Source: Symploca sp. SIO2E9 (GTDB taxonomy: Bacteria; Cyanobacteriota; Cyanobacteriia; Cyanobacteriales; Coleofasciculaceae). Taken from it: DNA of 32,923 nt. The notes beneath the pieces are model-generated. The model searched no databases. It was not told the origin of the DNA and was given only the letters and a program-made list of their open reading frames with translations. The position numbers and the translations under genes are program-made. Location: positions 1 to 32,923 of the forward strand of contig JAAHGS010000062.1 in NCBI GenBank assembly GCA_010692645.1. The letters are read 5' to 3'. Of this stretch, positions 6,641-14,612 are shown one piece after another (positions within the stretch are counted from its first letter, which is position 1; every line of letters begins with the position of its first letter).

Positions 6641-9163
6641 CTATTTGGAAGATTTGAGGCTTTGAATAGAAACGTCTTCTTCCAGAATTAAGTTGATCTT
6701 GTCGAGAGACTTTCGTCGTTTGCAGTTGGATTTAGTTTGAATATGTATGCTGCGTCCAAAATCCCGTTTAACTGTGGCAATAGTTTTGTGGATACTCTCA
6801 TCAGTCAGGGGTTCATATTGCTCGCAACACCAGTCAATAATTCGCTTGGCGTAAGCACGATTAAGATAGTTATCTGTCTGAGATAACTTACTCTTAGCTG
6901 CTTCTAAGTGTATAGCGATCGCATCTAAGCCTTGAATTAGCTCATCAAAGTAGGTGTTGATGCTACTAGCTACATGATCACAGGAGTTAGTGAAGTTACT
7001 TTTAGCCTGCTTAAGAATGTCTTTTTCATTGCTTTCGAGTTGACTAATTAATGAGTTTGAAATTTTTTGAACAGCCTCGCGCCGCTTTTGATTTCTGGAT
7101 TTGAACCATCCTGAAATCATACCAATAACGCCACCAACAATAGTAATAGAGATGCCAATAGGAAATGCTAAAAAACTTGTGACGGTTCCTGCTATTGCCA
7201 GAACAGTTCCACCAATGCGCATGAAATTACGATCAAAAATCCCTACATCCTGTTCATAAAATCTTAAATTACCGCCGCTGAGTTTAATAACTAGTTGTAA
7301 TTCATGCCCAATTTCCTCAAGTGCTTGCTGAACCTCTTGATTAAATTCTTGGCTAGTTTCTTCATAGGCGATTTGCAAGCGCTCCTCAAAGCCAATATAT
7401 TTGAGTTCTTCCTCCCAACCGAGATTCATTTCATATTCTGTAGCATCCCAATAATCTTCCGCAAAATCTGGGACAGCATTCAAGACCTCTTGAAAGATAT
7501 CTTCAATTTCTTGCAGCAAAAGGTCACAAGCATACTGCTGTGTTTTTTGGACATCATTATTGAAATTTCTACGCTCATTTTTGAGTGTATCTGTCAAATG
7601 TTTATAGACTTCGGCTTGTTGTGTAACCCAGTTGTAAGGATGCTCAACTGCACCTACTGTAGAACCCAATAAAGTTTGCGATCGCCTGATAGTTCCATGC
7701 TTAACTAAAGATTCGCGGATAGAATCAAGAAAATCCTGCACTCGACTTGCTTTAAATAGCTTATCTTTAATCTTTTTATGTTCTGGCTCACTCGCCATCT
7801 GCGCCGCAAGTAGCATTACAGGAATAATCTCAAAGTAGTCGTTGGTATAATGCTTTTTGGCATATTCACGGATGCGTCTAATATGTCCATCAAGACCACT
7901 TTTGCCTTCCATAGCAAACAACTTATTGGAGTCTTTTAAGAAATACTCCAAACGTCGAGAGTCCCGCAAATTCTGCTTAACATTCAGCAGAATAATTAGT
8001 GGCTTAGCTTTTTCTTTCAGAAGTCGCAAAAAGCCAAACTCTGTTTCTTGGATACTATCATTTGTTACCACATAACAAATTACATCAGACTCTTCAATCA
8101 CACTTTGAGCAATTTCCTCATCAGTTTTACCACCAGGAGCGCCAATACCAGGAGTATCAATAATGCGGATATTGTTCCACTCATAGACTCGATTCAAGCG
8201 AGTAGTGCGCTGCATGCCTGTACCAATGGCATCCCAACCTCCACATGTAATGATGGCGTGAAGAGTACTTTTACCCGCCTTAGTTTTACCCATAAAGGCG
8301 ATACTAAAATGATTAAGAGCGCGTTGCTTGGCACGCAGTGACTCGCGCACTCCCTCAATTTCCTTGATAATCTCAGTGGAGAGAGACTTACTAGTATCCT
8401 TTAGTTGTTTCGCGACTTCTTTAGCAGTGGTTGCCTTACCCTTGCCATTAGTCTTACACTTTATTTCTTCAAGAGACAGTTGGATATTTTTACCCAAATT
8501 AAAAAGCGCTGCATAAGCCAGTTTCAGTGCGACTTCGGCAAACTTATAATCTTCATTAGCGATTGCTGCACACTGTTGAATTGCCTCATCATATTCTGGC
8601 CCTGCCAACAGAATTTCCCGTTGTAGTTTCTCAATTTGCTGTCCAACACTTTCTGGAGCAAGTGCTGCTAATTTGCTCACCAGTGAACGCGACAAGATAG
8701 ACTCAGCTCCGGTTAGTAAACGAGCACCAAGGGAAAGTTCCGATTGGTTATTGTCGTCTTTAATAGAGCGCTTAGCAGTAAATCCTTCCGCCTCTTCAAT
8801 AAACAGCTCAATCTCGCCTTCAGACCAATTCCAAATCTGCGCCACCTGTTCGATAATCTCACGCTCTAACGGTGAAAAGAAACCGTCAACATAGGCTATT
8901 GCCAGAATTTGTCTCATGGATTCACTGTGCTGAGCCAAGGGAACCTTAGAGGCTACATCTTTGAGACAGAGATGGTGTTCATCTTGAACGAGAATTTTCT
9001 CCATCTCTTCGAGAGTGTTTCGTCCTATTCTGGCTTGTTTGGCTAGTTCACGTAGAGCTTTTGACTCTTCACTATGAATCTGTTGATCCGCACAAACTAT
9101 ATGTGTGAGCAATAGAAATGGGTAATCTAATTGCTCACTAGCGACAGTATTTGAGTTAGGCAT
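6641..9163 (-). CDS. TerB-like domain plus dynamin-like GTPase
   Basis: 840 residues. Residues 13-125 look like a TerB/DjlA-type helical domain: two acidic helical repeats, each with an ADQ..HSEE or VDG..SPLE pattern. The G domain follows a linker: P-loop GKTKAGKST (292-300), paired threonines at 320-321, DTPGIGAPGG (336-345). The G4 position reads NVKQ rather than NKxD, so nucleotide specificity may be relaxed. Residues of about 645-690 form a strongly hydrophobic hairpin followed by a basic SRNQKRR, as in a membrane-inserting paddle. The C-terminus is helical and basic. Start ATG 9163 has AGAGGGA upstream. It is the first gene of the pair. The TerB assignment is by pattern only. TerB domains recur in stress and phage-response gene sets, which fits but does not prove a defensive role. 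Confidence 0.8.
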   Translation of the reverse strand: MPNSNTVASEQLDYPFLLLTHIVCADQQIHSEESKALRELAKQARIGRNTLEEMEKILVQDEHHLCLKDVASKVPLAQHSESMRQILAIAYVDGFFSPLEREIIEQVAQIWNWSEGEIELFIEEAEGFTAKRSIKDDNNQSELSLGARLLTGAESILSRSLVSKLAALAPESVGQQIEKLQREILLAGPEYDEAIQQCAAIANEDYKFAEVALKLAYAALFNLGKNIQLSLEEIKCKTNGKGKATTAKEVAKQLKDTSKSLSTEIIKEIEGVRESLRAKQRALNHFSIAFMGKTKAGKSTLHAIITCGGWDAIGTGMQRTTRLNRVYEWNNIRIIDTPGIGAPGGKTDEEIAQSVIEESDVICYVVTNDSIQETEFGFLRLLKEKAKPLIILLNVKQNLRDSRRLEYFLKDSNKLFAMEGKSGLDGHIRRIREYAKKHYTNDYFEIIPVMLLAAQMASEPEHKKIKDKLFKASRVQDFLDSIRESLVKHGTIRRSQTLLGSTVGAVEHPYNWVTQQAEVYKHLTDTLKNERRNFNNDVQKTQQYACDLLLQEIEDIFQEVLNAVPDFAEDYWDATEYEMNLGWEEELKYIGFEERLQIAYEETSQEFNQEVQQALEEIGHELQLVIKLSGGNLRFYEQDVGIFDRNFMRIGGTVLAIAGTVTSFLAFPIGISITIVGGVIGMISGWFKSRNQKRREAVQKISNSLISQLESNEKDILKQAKSNFTNSCDHVASSINTYFDELIQGLDAIAIHLEAAKSKLSQTDNYLNRAYAKRIIDWCCEQYEPLTDESIHKTIATVKRDFGRSIHIQTKSNCKRRKSLDKINLILEEDVSIQSLKSSK

Positions 9164-9377
9164 CTATCCCTCTGGTAAATGCTAAATGTCAGAGAAACCA
9201 TAACTGAGAACAAGATATATGGCTCTTAATTTAGAGTTCCCATCTGAAGTAGCTCACTCAACAGCACTCGCCAGGTATTTTTGCTGAGTGTTGATATTGG
9301 CTTAAGCTTGAATATGATCAATGCTATTGAAAAAAAAAATAAACCAAAGTTAATAGTCTGCCAGAGCTAACAAAAGT

Positions 9378-9410
9378 CAGTAATCGCCATGCGCTCAGTT
9401 AAGATTACTG
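9378..9410 (-). terminator. Hairpin over the Uma2 stop codon
   Basis: CAGTAATC (9378-9385) pairs with GATTACTG (9403-9410), an 8-bp stem that includes the stop codon of the minus-strand nuclease gene, and is followed on that strand by ACTTTTG. It could end the caspase/Uma2 transcript before the GTPase pair. The rest of 9164-9404 has an A-rich run (9331-9340) and no gene that I can see. Confidence 0.35.
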
Positions 9411-10043
9411 TAATTGCGACCTAATCCAATTACGAAAATTCCGAGTACAGGTAATTTCACCAACCTTTCGACTCTCTGTAATAAACTTAGGAATTTCTGT
9501 TACTGGTACTGGAATAAATGTAGGACTATAGTTAATCTCTATATACTCTCCTGATTCAAGTTTATAAATTCGTAACAGGCTTCCATTATAGCGCCAAAAC
9601 TCAGGTATACCCATTGAGGCATAAAGTCGAAATTTATCTATCTTTGGCTTCGAGTATTCTACTTCCAAAACTAAGTCTGGCGGTGGTTCAAAAGCTAAGT
9701 TAATTTTTTCTTTGCCTCTAACCAGAGCTTCATTCTGGATGTAGTAGCTACTATCTGGTTCAGCACTACGCTCTAAGTCTTCTCGTGTCAAAGTTAGTGA
9801 ACCAGTTCGTTTTATTTCTAAGCCTAACTCCTCGCACAGAACCACAACCAAACCTTCAATAAATCGGTTAGAGTTCTCATGAGACATCAGTGGAGTCATA
9901 ACTTCAACCAATCCTTGGTCATAGGCTAATCGAGTTACTCGCTCAGAACCCATCTCAGCCAGCATAATTTTAAACGTCTGCCAACTAATATTAGCCAGTA
10001 AAACTCGCTGTTCAGCTGCCGTTGTTGTCACCATAGGAGTCAT
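9405..10043 (-). CDS. Uma2 family (DUF820) putative endonuclease
   Basis: 212 residues of the PD-(D/E)xK-like Uma2 family, which is greatly expanded in cyanobacteria. Visible family marks: SHENSNRFIEGL in the N-terminal half, EPDSSYYIQN, PPPDLVLEVEYSKPKIDKF with the acidic residues and lysine of the presumed active site, and YASMGIPEFWRY. The putative catalytic residues look intact. No DNA target is known for most members. Its ATG overlaps the TGA of the caspase-fold gene by 4 nt (ATGA), so the two are probably translationally coupled. This tight link to a degenerate caspase-fold protein is the notable part. A 241-bp gap with a terminator-like hairpin separates it from the GTPase pair. Confidence 0.85.
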   Translation of the reverse strand: MTPMVTTTAAEQRVLLANISWQTFKIMLAEMGSERVTRLAYDQGLVEVMTPLMSHENSNRFIEGLVVVLCEELGLEIKRTGSLTLTREDLERSAEPDSSYYIQNEALVRGKEKINLAFEPPPDLVLEVEYSKPKIDKFRLYASMGIPEFWRYNGSLLRIYKLESGEYIEINYSPTFIPVPVTEIPKFITESRKVGEITCTRNFRNWIRSQLQ

Positions 10044-11911
10044 TTTTTATTACTTTTTTGCCACCTAGCGATCGCTTTTTGGGCATCCTGATAGTAGGGG
10101 GTGTTTTTTGGTACTAAAGCCGCCGTTTCAATGCCATGCTCAAAATTACCCCGTGCTGCCCTAGAGTTAGCAATCAGATAAATCGTGCGGCTGGCTTGAG
10201 AGATTAATTCCTGTGCCTCAGTATACCCTGGTTGACCAGATGGCACCTTACGGAGAATTGAAATAGCACGATTATAAGAAGAAGCTTGGTAGCGTTCAAC
10301 CTTTTGTCTCGCCGCTTGAATAATAGCTTGATTTTGCTGTTGCTGTTTGAAGAGAACCTGCCATTGCTCAATTTTTTCTTGAGCCTTAATATGTACTGAG
10401 GAATTCTCTTTTGATACCAGTTGGGCAGCAGCGATCGCTCCTTGGAAATTACCCTGTTTTGCCCTTCCCTCAGCTAAATCTAGAATCACCAAACTCCAAC
10501 GCCTGATATTTTCCTGTGCCTCTTCATAAAGGGGATCACCTGGTTGCACTTTACGGGCAACAGTTATAGCCTGACTAAATAGAGAAGCCTGATTAGGTTG
10601 AATCAAACCCTTGGCTTGAGCCAAAGTAGTCTGATTTTTATGGATGCGAATCGGATCGGGCTTTGGTATTGTACTAGCCGACTCTTGGGTACTCAAAGTT
10701 GCCGCAGGTACTGGGGAAGAAGCTGTAATCTCAGTGTTGGGATTTGTTAGTGATGTTTGCGGGCTAGGCTTACTTACTGGCTCTAAAGCCTGCTGAGTGA
10801 TAAAAGACTCGCGGTTACGGAGGACAACAGCCGCAATTATCAGCGCTAAAATCAAAGCCGCACCACCCCAGAGGAGCAGTCTTTGCCACCAACGGTTTTG
10901 ATTTGAATCGGATCGAGATTGGTTGTTTGGGTAGCTAACTATAGCTCCTGGTTTAGGTTCTATTTGATTTAATGGGGCTGGATTTCTGGGAACTAGAGAA
11001 GTATTTGTTCCTGTTTGAGGTGTTGAGGAATCAGTTATTGTTGAAGAATTAGCCCCAGTGCTATTTGTCTCCTCACCAGTGTTGTTAATCACAGCCCCAT
11101 TACTACCGACAACGAGCCTCTCTTTCTGCAGTGGATTAGCAATAAGTGGTAGTATCAATCCTTGAGTAGGAGTATTGATTGGCATCACTAGCAAAGGCGT
11201 CTGAAGTGGTCGCCAGTGGTGATGGCTAAGCTCCGGAGTGCGACTGTGCAGATATTGGTAGAGATTATTTAAAGTTGTCTGACAGTGGTAATAGCGTAGT
11301 GCCTCTAGAAGGGCTGCCGTAAATATGCCATTACCAAGGGCGGCGGCTTCGTGGGAAAATTCGTCTAGTTGGCTCGATAATACTAGACTAATTCCCATTT
11401 CGTGGGCTAGTTCCACCGTCTCTCTACCAGGAGGGTTCCCAGCCTCAAACCCCGGTGAGCGATTAATATCTAATAGCACCAAGAGATTTTCATTCCCTTG
11501 AGTCTTAAGGGATTCAAACAGAAATTGCATTGGTATTCCTGTGCCGGGAATATCCTCAGGATTGCCGTCGATAGGCATGATGTAGTCAACTTGTTGCCAA
11601 CTGACACCGTAGCCACTGAAAAAGAACCAGCGCCAGTTTAAGGCAGTAGTATTGCTGCCATCGGTTAGTGAATTTTGACCCACAGCTTCCAGCCAACTCA
11701 AAATATTTTCCCGACTGGGATAAGTTGAGTATTCGCCAAATCTAGGCGAAGTGTCAGTTAGCAGCAAACAATGCTCAGAAGGCAAGGAAGCTTGCTCAAC
11801 TAAAAATTGTTGTAGTGACTGTGCATCTGCATCCCCATAGCTTAGAGGTTGTAGAAACTGATAGCGGCTGATACCAATTGCAACGCAAGCGTAATTTGCC
11901 ATTTCCCCCAT
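10040..11911 (-). CDS. Pseudo-orthocaspase: caspase-fold protein lacking His and Cys, with TM segment and C-terminal helical repeats
   Basis: 623 residues. Residues 5-245 have the caspase p20-like fold: N-terminal VAIGISRY, FFFSGYG (97-102) where active enzymes have SGHG, and LLDINRS (146-152) where they have a D-x-C-x-S site. His becomes Tyr101 and Cys becomes Asn150, so peptidase activity should be absent. Such degenerate orthocaspases are known in cyanobacteria. A Thr/Ser/Asn-rich linker follows, then one membrane segment at about 344-364, a Pro/Ser-rich linker, and two roughly 77-residue helical repeats (about 441-518 and 542-618), each ending AQ..I..W. The first half would be cytoplasmic if the segment is a signal anchor. 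ATG 11902 (MANYACVAIG) is an alternative start. The last codons overlap Uma2. It is divergent from the secreted-protein gene at 12049. A scaffold or sensor role is an inference. Confidence 0.85.
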   Translation of the reverse strand: MGEMANYACVAIGISRYQFLQPLSYGDADAQSLQQFLVEQASLPSEHCLLLTDTSPRFGEYSTYPSRENILSWLEAVGQNSLTDGSNTTALNWRWFFFSGYGVSWQQVDYIMPIDGNPEDIPGTGIPMQFLFESLKTQGNENLLVLLDINRSPGFEAGNPPGRETVELAHEMGISLVLSSQLDEFSHEAAALGNGIFTAALLEALRYYHCQTTLNNLYQYLHSRTPELSHHHWRPLQTPLLVMPINTPTQGLILPLIANPLQKERLVVGSNGAVINNTGEETNSTGANSSTITDSSTPQTGTNTSLVPRNPAPLNQIEPKPGAIVSYPNNQSRSDSNQNRWWQRLLLWGGAALILALIIAAVVLRNRESFITQQALEPVSKPSPQTSLTNPNTEITASSPVPAATLSTQESASTIPKPDPIRIHKNQTTLAQAKGLIQPNQASLFSQAITVARKVQPGDPLYEEAQENIRRWSLVILDLAEGRAKQGNFQGAIAAAQLVSKENSSVHIKAQEKIEQWQVLFKQQQQNQAIIQAARQKVERYQASSYNRAISILRKVPSGQPGYTEAQELISQASRTIYLIANSRAARGNFEHGIETAALVPKNTPYYQDAQKAIARWQKSNKK

Positions 11912-12048
11912 ACCCCAAAAGGTTCCTGGTTATTCTAGATGCTTTATTTTAGTTTGGCAGGGGTTAATTCATCACAACGATAGAGGAAGTATTAATGACA
12001 AATCGATAGTAGATCATTTAATAATATTCAGCAGAAAAAGTTTTTTAA

Positions 12049-12795
12049 ATGTTTAAGTCTACAATCAGCCAACCAATTATACCTTTGAGCCTATCAGCAA
12101 CCTTGTGCTTAACTGGTGTTCTCTGGCTCGCCACAGCTGCAATTACCCCCCAAATTGCCCAAGCCAAGACTGCACGCTTGGAAGTTGCCCTCGATCATCA
12201 AACCGATGAAAGTTACCAAAGCTTACTACGCCGTGCTGAGGCAGTTGCTAGGGCTGCCGCCCAGCGTAGTTTCGATGTGGACATTTTGGTTACAGAAGTG
12301 TCAGTAACCGTCCTTGGGGAAAATAAAGGTGCGATCGCCCCAATTTTACTCTTAGAAGTTAGTCGCCGTGCCTGGAAAAGTCGCCCCGATGCTCAAATTT
12401 GGTCAACTTACTTCCCTGGCACTCGATTGCTGCTTGGATTTGAGACACCGGAAGAGCAACCTGCAAATGTACCAGCTATAAATCAACCAACATCACCAAC
12501 ATCCACCCAACCAAGCTCCAATCAACAACCTTCTAGGCCTGCCCCTGCTCCTACAATTATTGAGATTCCAGACAATCTGCCTCGGGGTACAACTCCACCC
12601 CCTGCACCAGCAGTACCTCAAACTACTGAACCGATTCCTTCCATACCAGAGACAACTACTAACGAATTACCATCAGCACCGGAAGCTGTACCAGAGACAA
12701 CCACTAATGAGTTACCACCAGCACCTGAAACAAATACCCCTTCATCTCAAGAGTCGCCCTCAGAGCGAGAAGCTCCAAATGTACCGACTAACTAG
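12049..12795 (+). CDS. Secreted or envelope protein with proline-rich repeat tail, unknown function
   Basis: 248 residues. The N-terminus has a long hydrophobic stretch and a likely signal peptidase site after AQA (about residue 39). Residues 40-130 form a compact alpha/beta-looking domain (RLEVALDHQTDESYQSLLRRAE, then VDILVTEVSVTVLGENKGAIAPILLLEVSRRAWKSR, shown here only in parts). The rest is low-complexity Pro/Thr/Ser/Glu, ending in two 15-residue units PETTTNELP(S/P)APE read from a 45-bp direct repeat at 12646-12735. Similar small secreted proteins are common in cyanobacteria, but I do not recognise a named family. It is divergent from the pseudo-caspase gene across 137 bp, so a shared regulatory region is possible. 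Confidence 0.7.
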   Translation: MFKSTISQPIIPLSLSATLCLTGVLWLATAAITPQIAQAKTARLEVALDHQTDESYQSLLRRAEAVARAAAQRSFDVDILVTEVSVTVLGENKGAIAPILLLEVSRRAWKSRPDAQIWSTYFPGTRLLLGFETPEEQPANVPAINQPTSPTSTQPSSNQQPSRPAPAPTIIEIPDNLPRGTTPPPAPAVPQTTEPIPSIPETTTNELPSAPEAVPETTTNELPPAPETNTPSSQESPSEREAPNVPTN

Positions 12796-12894
12796 CTAGC
12801 TTCTGTCTCAATCTGCAACCATTGCCTCACCAACTCAATTGGTAAATGAGACAATAGAATAGAAAGGCTCTCTAAAATTTTAGAACTTACGAGC

Positions 12895-13071
12895 ATGGCT
12901 GTTCCTAAGAAGAAAACCTCAAAAACTAAACGAGACCAACGCCGGAGCAACTGGAGACGCAAGGCGGCACTTGAAGCTCAAAAAGCTATCTCTTTGGGTA
13001 AGTCGGTCTTAAGTGGACGTTCTACCTTTGTCTATCCTACAGATGAGGATGAAGAAGACGAGGAAACCTAG
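12895..13071 (+). CDS. rpmF: 50S ribosomal protein L32
   Basis: A 58-residue protein that starts [20 protein letters not shown], the standard bacterial/chloroplast L32 N-terminus, followed by [21 protein letters not shown] and an acidic DEDEEDEET tail as in cyanobacterial L32. It is a structural protein of the large ribosomal subunit. It lacks the zinc-binding cysteines of some bacterial L32 forms, as expected for the cyanobacterial type. It stands alone on the plus strand, with a likely terminator just after it. Confidence 0.95.
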   Translation: MAVPKKKTSKTKRDQRRSNWRRKAALEAQKAISLGKSVLSGRSTFVYPTDEDEEDEET

Positions 13072-13080
13072 AAGTCAACT

Positions 13081-13109
13081 GCCCCTGCTTACTCCCTTGA
13101 AGCGGGGGC
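13081..13109 (+). terminator. Hairpin after rpmF
   Basis: GCCCCTGCTT (13081-13090) pairs with AAGCGGGGGC (13100-13109), a 10-bp stem with one G-U pair and a 9-nt loop, 9 bp after the L32 stop. It is GC-rich and stable, but TTGAAAG rather than a T-run follows. Confidence 0.5.
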
Positions 13110-13320
13110 TTGAAAGAGCCAGATTTCAACAATAGTTGTCTACCGCAAGAGTCACCTCATGTCACACAGGGCACAATATTCTCCTAGTTGTGCCTGCTAT
13201 TGCCTGTTTCTGGCGTTGTCTACGAGTACATCAAACTGCGTGGAGACAAAGGATTTAGTCCAGCGATGGTGGGGCAAAAAGTGATTGAGAAACGACCTAT
13301 CTCGGTTTCCCCGCTATTCC

Positions 13321-13345
13321 TCCCCACCTTACACAAGGATGGGGA
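13321..13345. repeat. IS200/IS605-like end hairpin in a gene-free gap
   Basis: TCCCCACCTT, loop ACAC, AAGGATGGGGA with one bulged A, flanked by CCCCGCTATTCC and CTCCCGCG, which add partial pairing. It resembles the hairpins near the ends of cyanobacterial IS200/IS605 elements (recalled, not searched). No transposase or TnpB is present. The gap 13110-13438 also holds an 81-codon open frame from a TTG at 13188, which I take as non-coding or a relic. Confidence 0.35.
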
Positions 13346-13438
13346 CTCCCGCGAACCGTTGAAAAAATTTGCTCCTGGATCCAAAAGTTGGCGCTACGCT
13401 TTGATTAGTAACTCAAACCCCCTCTATAATTGAAGAGT

Positions 13439-14032
13439 ATGCTAGGAAAGTTTTTCCGCAAACCAGAACCTGAACAAAGCGGACGTGTTCCTCCCGGTCA
13501 GCGTCTGAGCAAAGGCTTTCCCGTGCTAACCTATGGTCAGATTCCCCAAATTAACACTGGGGATTGGGCATTTCGTGTTTGGGGCCTAGCCACAGCTAAG
13601 ACTTTTAGCTTGTCAGACTTTATGGCAATGCCCCAGCATGATTTCACAGCTGACTTCCACTGTGTAACCCGCTGGTCAAAACTCGATGTTAAATGGACAG
13701 GCATCAGGGTTACTGACTTAATGAGTCAACTGGAAGTAGACCCGAAAGCTACTCACGTCATGGAACATTGCTATGGTGATTACACCACTAATATTGCTCT
13801 TGAGGACTTGGTTCGAGAAGAAAACTTTTTTGCTCACACCTTGTTTGGGGAACCTCTAGCAACTGAACATGGTGGTCCTCTGCGACTAGTCGTTCCTCAC
13901 CTTTATGCTTGGAAAAGTGCGAAGTGGATTAACGGCTTAGAATTTCTCGATCATGAAGAGTTGGGGTTTTGGGAGCGTAACGGTTATCACCATCGAGGAG
14001 AACCTTGGGCCCAAGAGCGCTACAGCTTTTAA
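13439..14032 (+). CDS. Sulfite oxidase-like molybdopterin-dependent oxidoreductase (single domain)
   Basis: 197 residues forming only the molybdopterin-binding domain of the sulfite oxidase superfamily. Visible marks: DWAFRVWG at the domain start, the Cys molybdenum ligand in FHCVTRWSKLDVKWTG (Cys75), EHGGPLRLVVPHLYAWKSAKW (shown in the protein near residue 152), and a WERNGYHHRGEPW end typical of the bacterial YuiH-like group. Substrate is unknown. No heme or dimerisation domain is present, which is normal for this group. ATG 13439 (MLGKFFRKPEPEQ) is chosen over an upstream in-frame TTG at 13430. The gene stands alone, with mobile-element debris on both sides. Confidence 0.85.
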   Translation: MLGKFFRKPEPEQSGRVPPGQRLSKGFPVLTYGQIPQINTGDWAFRVWGLATAKTFSLSDFMAMPQHDFTADFHCVTRWSKLDVKWTGIRVTDLMSQLEVDPKATHVMEHCYGDYTTNIALEDLVREENFFAHTLFGEPLATEHGGPLRLVVPHLYAWKSAKWINGLEFLDHEELGFWERNGYHHRGEPWAQERYSF

Positions 14033-14096
14033 TCTACACCCGCCGCTAACCAATATAGCAATATAGCGTTGCGGGTGTCCTAACTTTGTCTTAACG

Positions 14097-14355
14097 AGAG
14101 GCTCAAAATCATTGCACTTAATAGGAAAATCTCGGAGCTGCTCATGGATAATCAAGCTTAGAACTATCGGCTTTTCCCTGCTCCCTACTCCCTGCTGGGT
14201 GAACGAAATTTTGCGTGGGATTTGATTTCTCCGCGTCTGGGCGTCTGGGCGTCTGGGCGTCTGCTTAATTATTTCCCCACTCTTTTTTTCGCTCACCCCT
14301 CCCTACTCCCTACTCCCTGCTGCCTCTCCTTACCACCAGACTTATTCAGCAAGCC
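14097..14355. mobile_element. Damaged relative of the 3739-3939 MITE
   Basis: Shares GAGGCTCAAAAT..TTGCACTT (14098-14120) with the interior of the MITE at 3739, and ends in TTATTCAGCAAGCCCTAG (14342-14359), matching its right end. No left end (GGGCTTGCTGAAT) is found upstream, so this copy is truncated or rearranged. It is filled with low-complexity CCCTACTCCCTGC sequence and the 8-bp repeat at 14233. The whole gap 14033-14429 has no gene I would support. Confidence 0.45.
14233..14264 (+). repeat. Octanucleotide tandem repeat GCGTCTGG x3 + GCGTCTGC
   Basis: Three perfect GCGTCTGG units and a fourth with one change, inside the damaged mobile element. It is unrelated in sequence to the GGGGAGAT arrays. 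Confidence 0.85.
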
Positions 14356-14429
14356 CTAGTTAATCGCCCAAACTCTTGTGCCTTCTGCCTTCTGCCTTGC
14401 TGTTGTGCATTCTAATGCACAACACCTTA
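14356..14429. mobile_element. Right half of a second MITE family
   Basis: Matches the right part of the intact MITE at 23568-23694: TAGTTAAT, CCAAACTCTTGTGCCTTCTG, then TTGCTGTTGTGCATT facing AATGCACAACA (stem of 11 bp, 2-nt loop) and CTTA. It abuts the truncated first-family element on one side and the stop codon of the small gene at 14430 on the other. No matching left half lies upstream. Confidence 0.55.
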
Positions 14430-14612
14430 TCACAATTGCCGCGATTGTTGTCTAACTCTACCGGAGCTAGCAGCTTGTTGTAGGCGAGTTAAAGCTTCTA
14501 TATCTTCTAAATTATGCCTAAGTGTAAATATTAGTCTCATTTGCTCTTCAGCTTCTGTGCTTAAATATCCTGATTTCAGCACTCGATCAACAATTTCGCT
14601 AATTATAGACAT
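14430..14612 (-). CDS. Small conserved-looking protein, unknown function
   Basis: 60 residues, MSIISEIVDRVLKSGYL..., predicted mostly helical, with EDIEALTRLQQAASSGRVRQQSR at the C-terminus. The pattern of a short helical N-terminus plus EALxxLQxA..G.V resembles small cyanobacterial hypothetical proteins, but I cannot name a family. The ribosome binding site is weak (AAGG well upstream). Its stop codon lies directly against the MITE half at 14356-14429, so its 3' end may have been shaped by that insertion. Confidence 0.55.
   Translation of the reverse strand: MSIISEIVDRVLKSGYLSTEAEEQMRLIFTLRHNLEDIEALTRLQQAASSGRVRQQSRQL

Noticed and set aside
7304-7672. A 122-codon plus-strand open frame
   Set aside because: It lies wholly antisense to the TerB/GTPase gene, whose protein has clear motifs. 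The peptide is a hydrophobic mirror of that coding sequence.
13188-13433. An 81-codon frame from a TTG before the oxidoreductase
   Set aside because: No good start, it crosses an IS-like hairpin, and the peptide fits no family. At most a relic.
13937-14296. A 119-codon minus-strand open frame
   Set aside because: It runs from the mobile-element debris into the antisense of the oxidoreductase 3' end. Composition follows the GCGTCTGG repeat, so it is not a gene.
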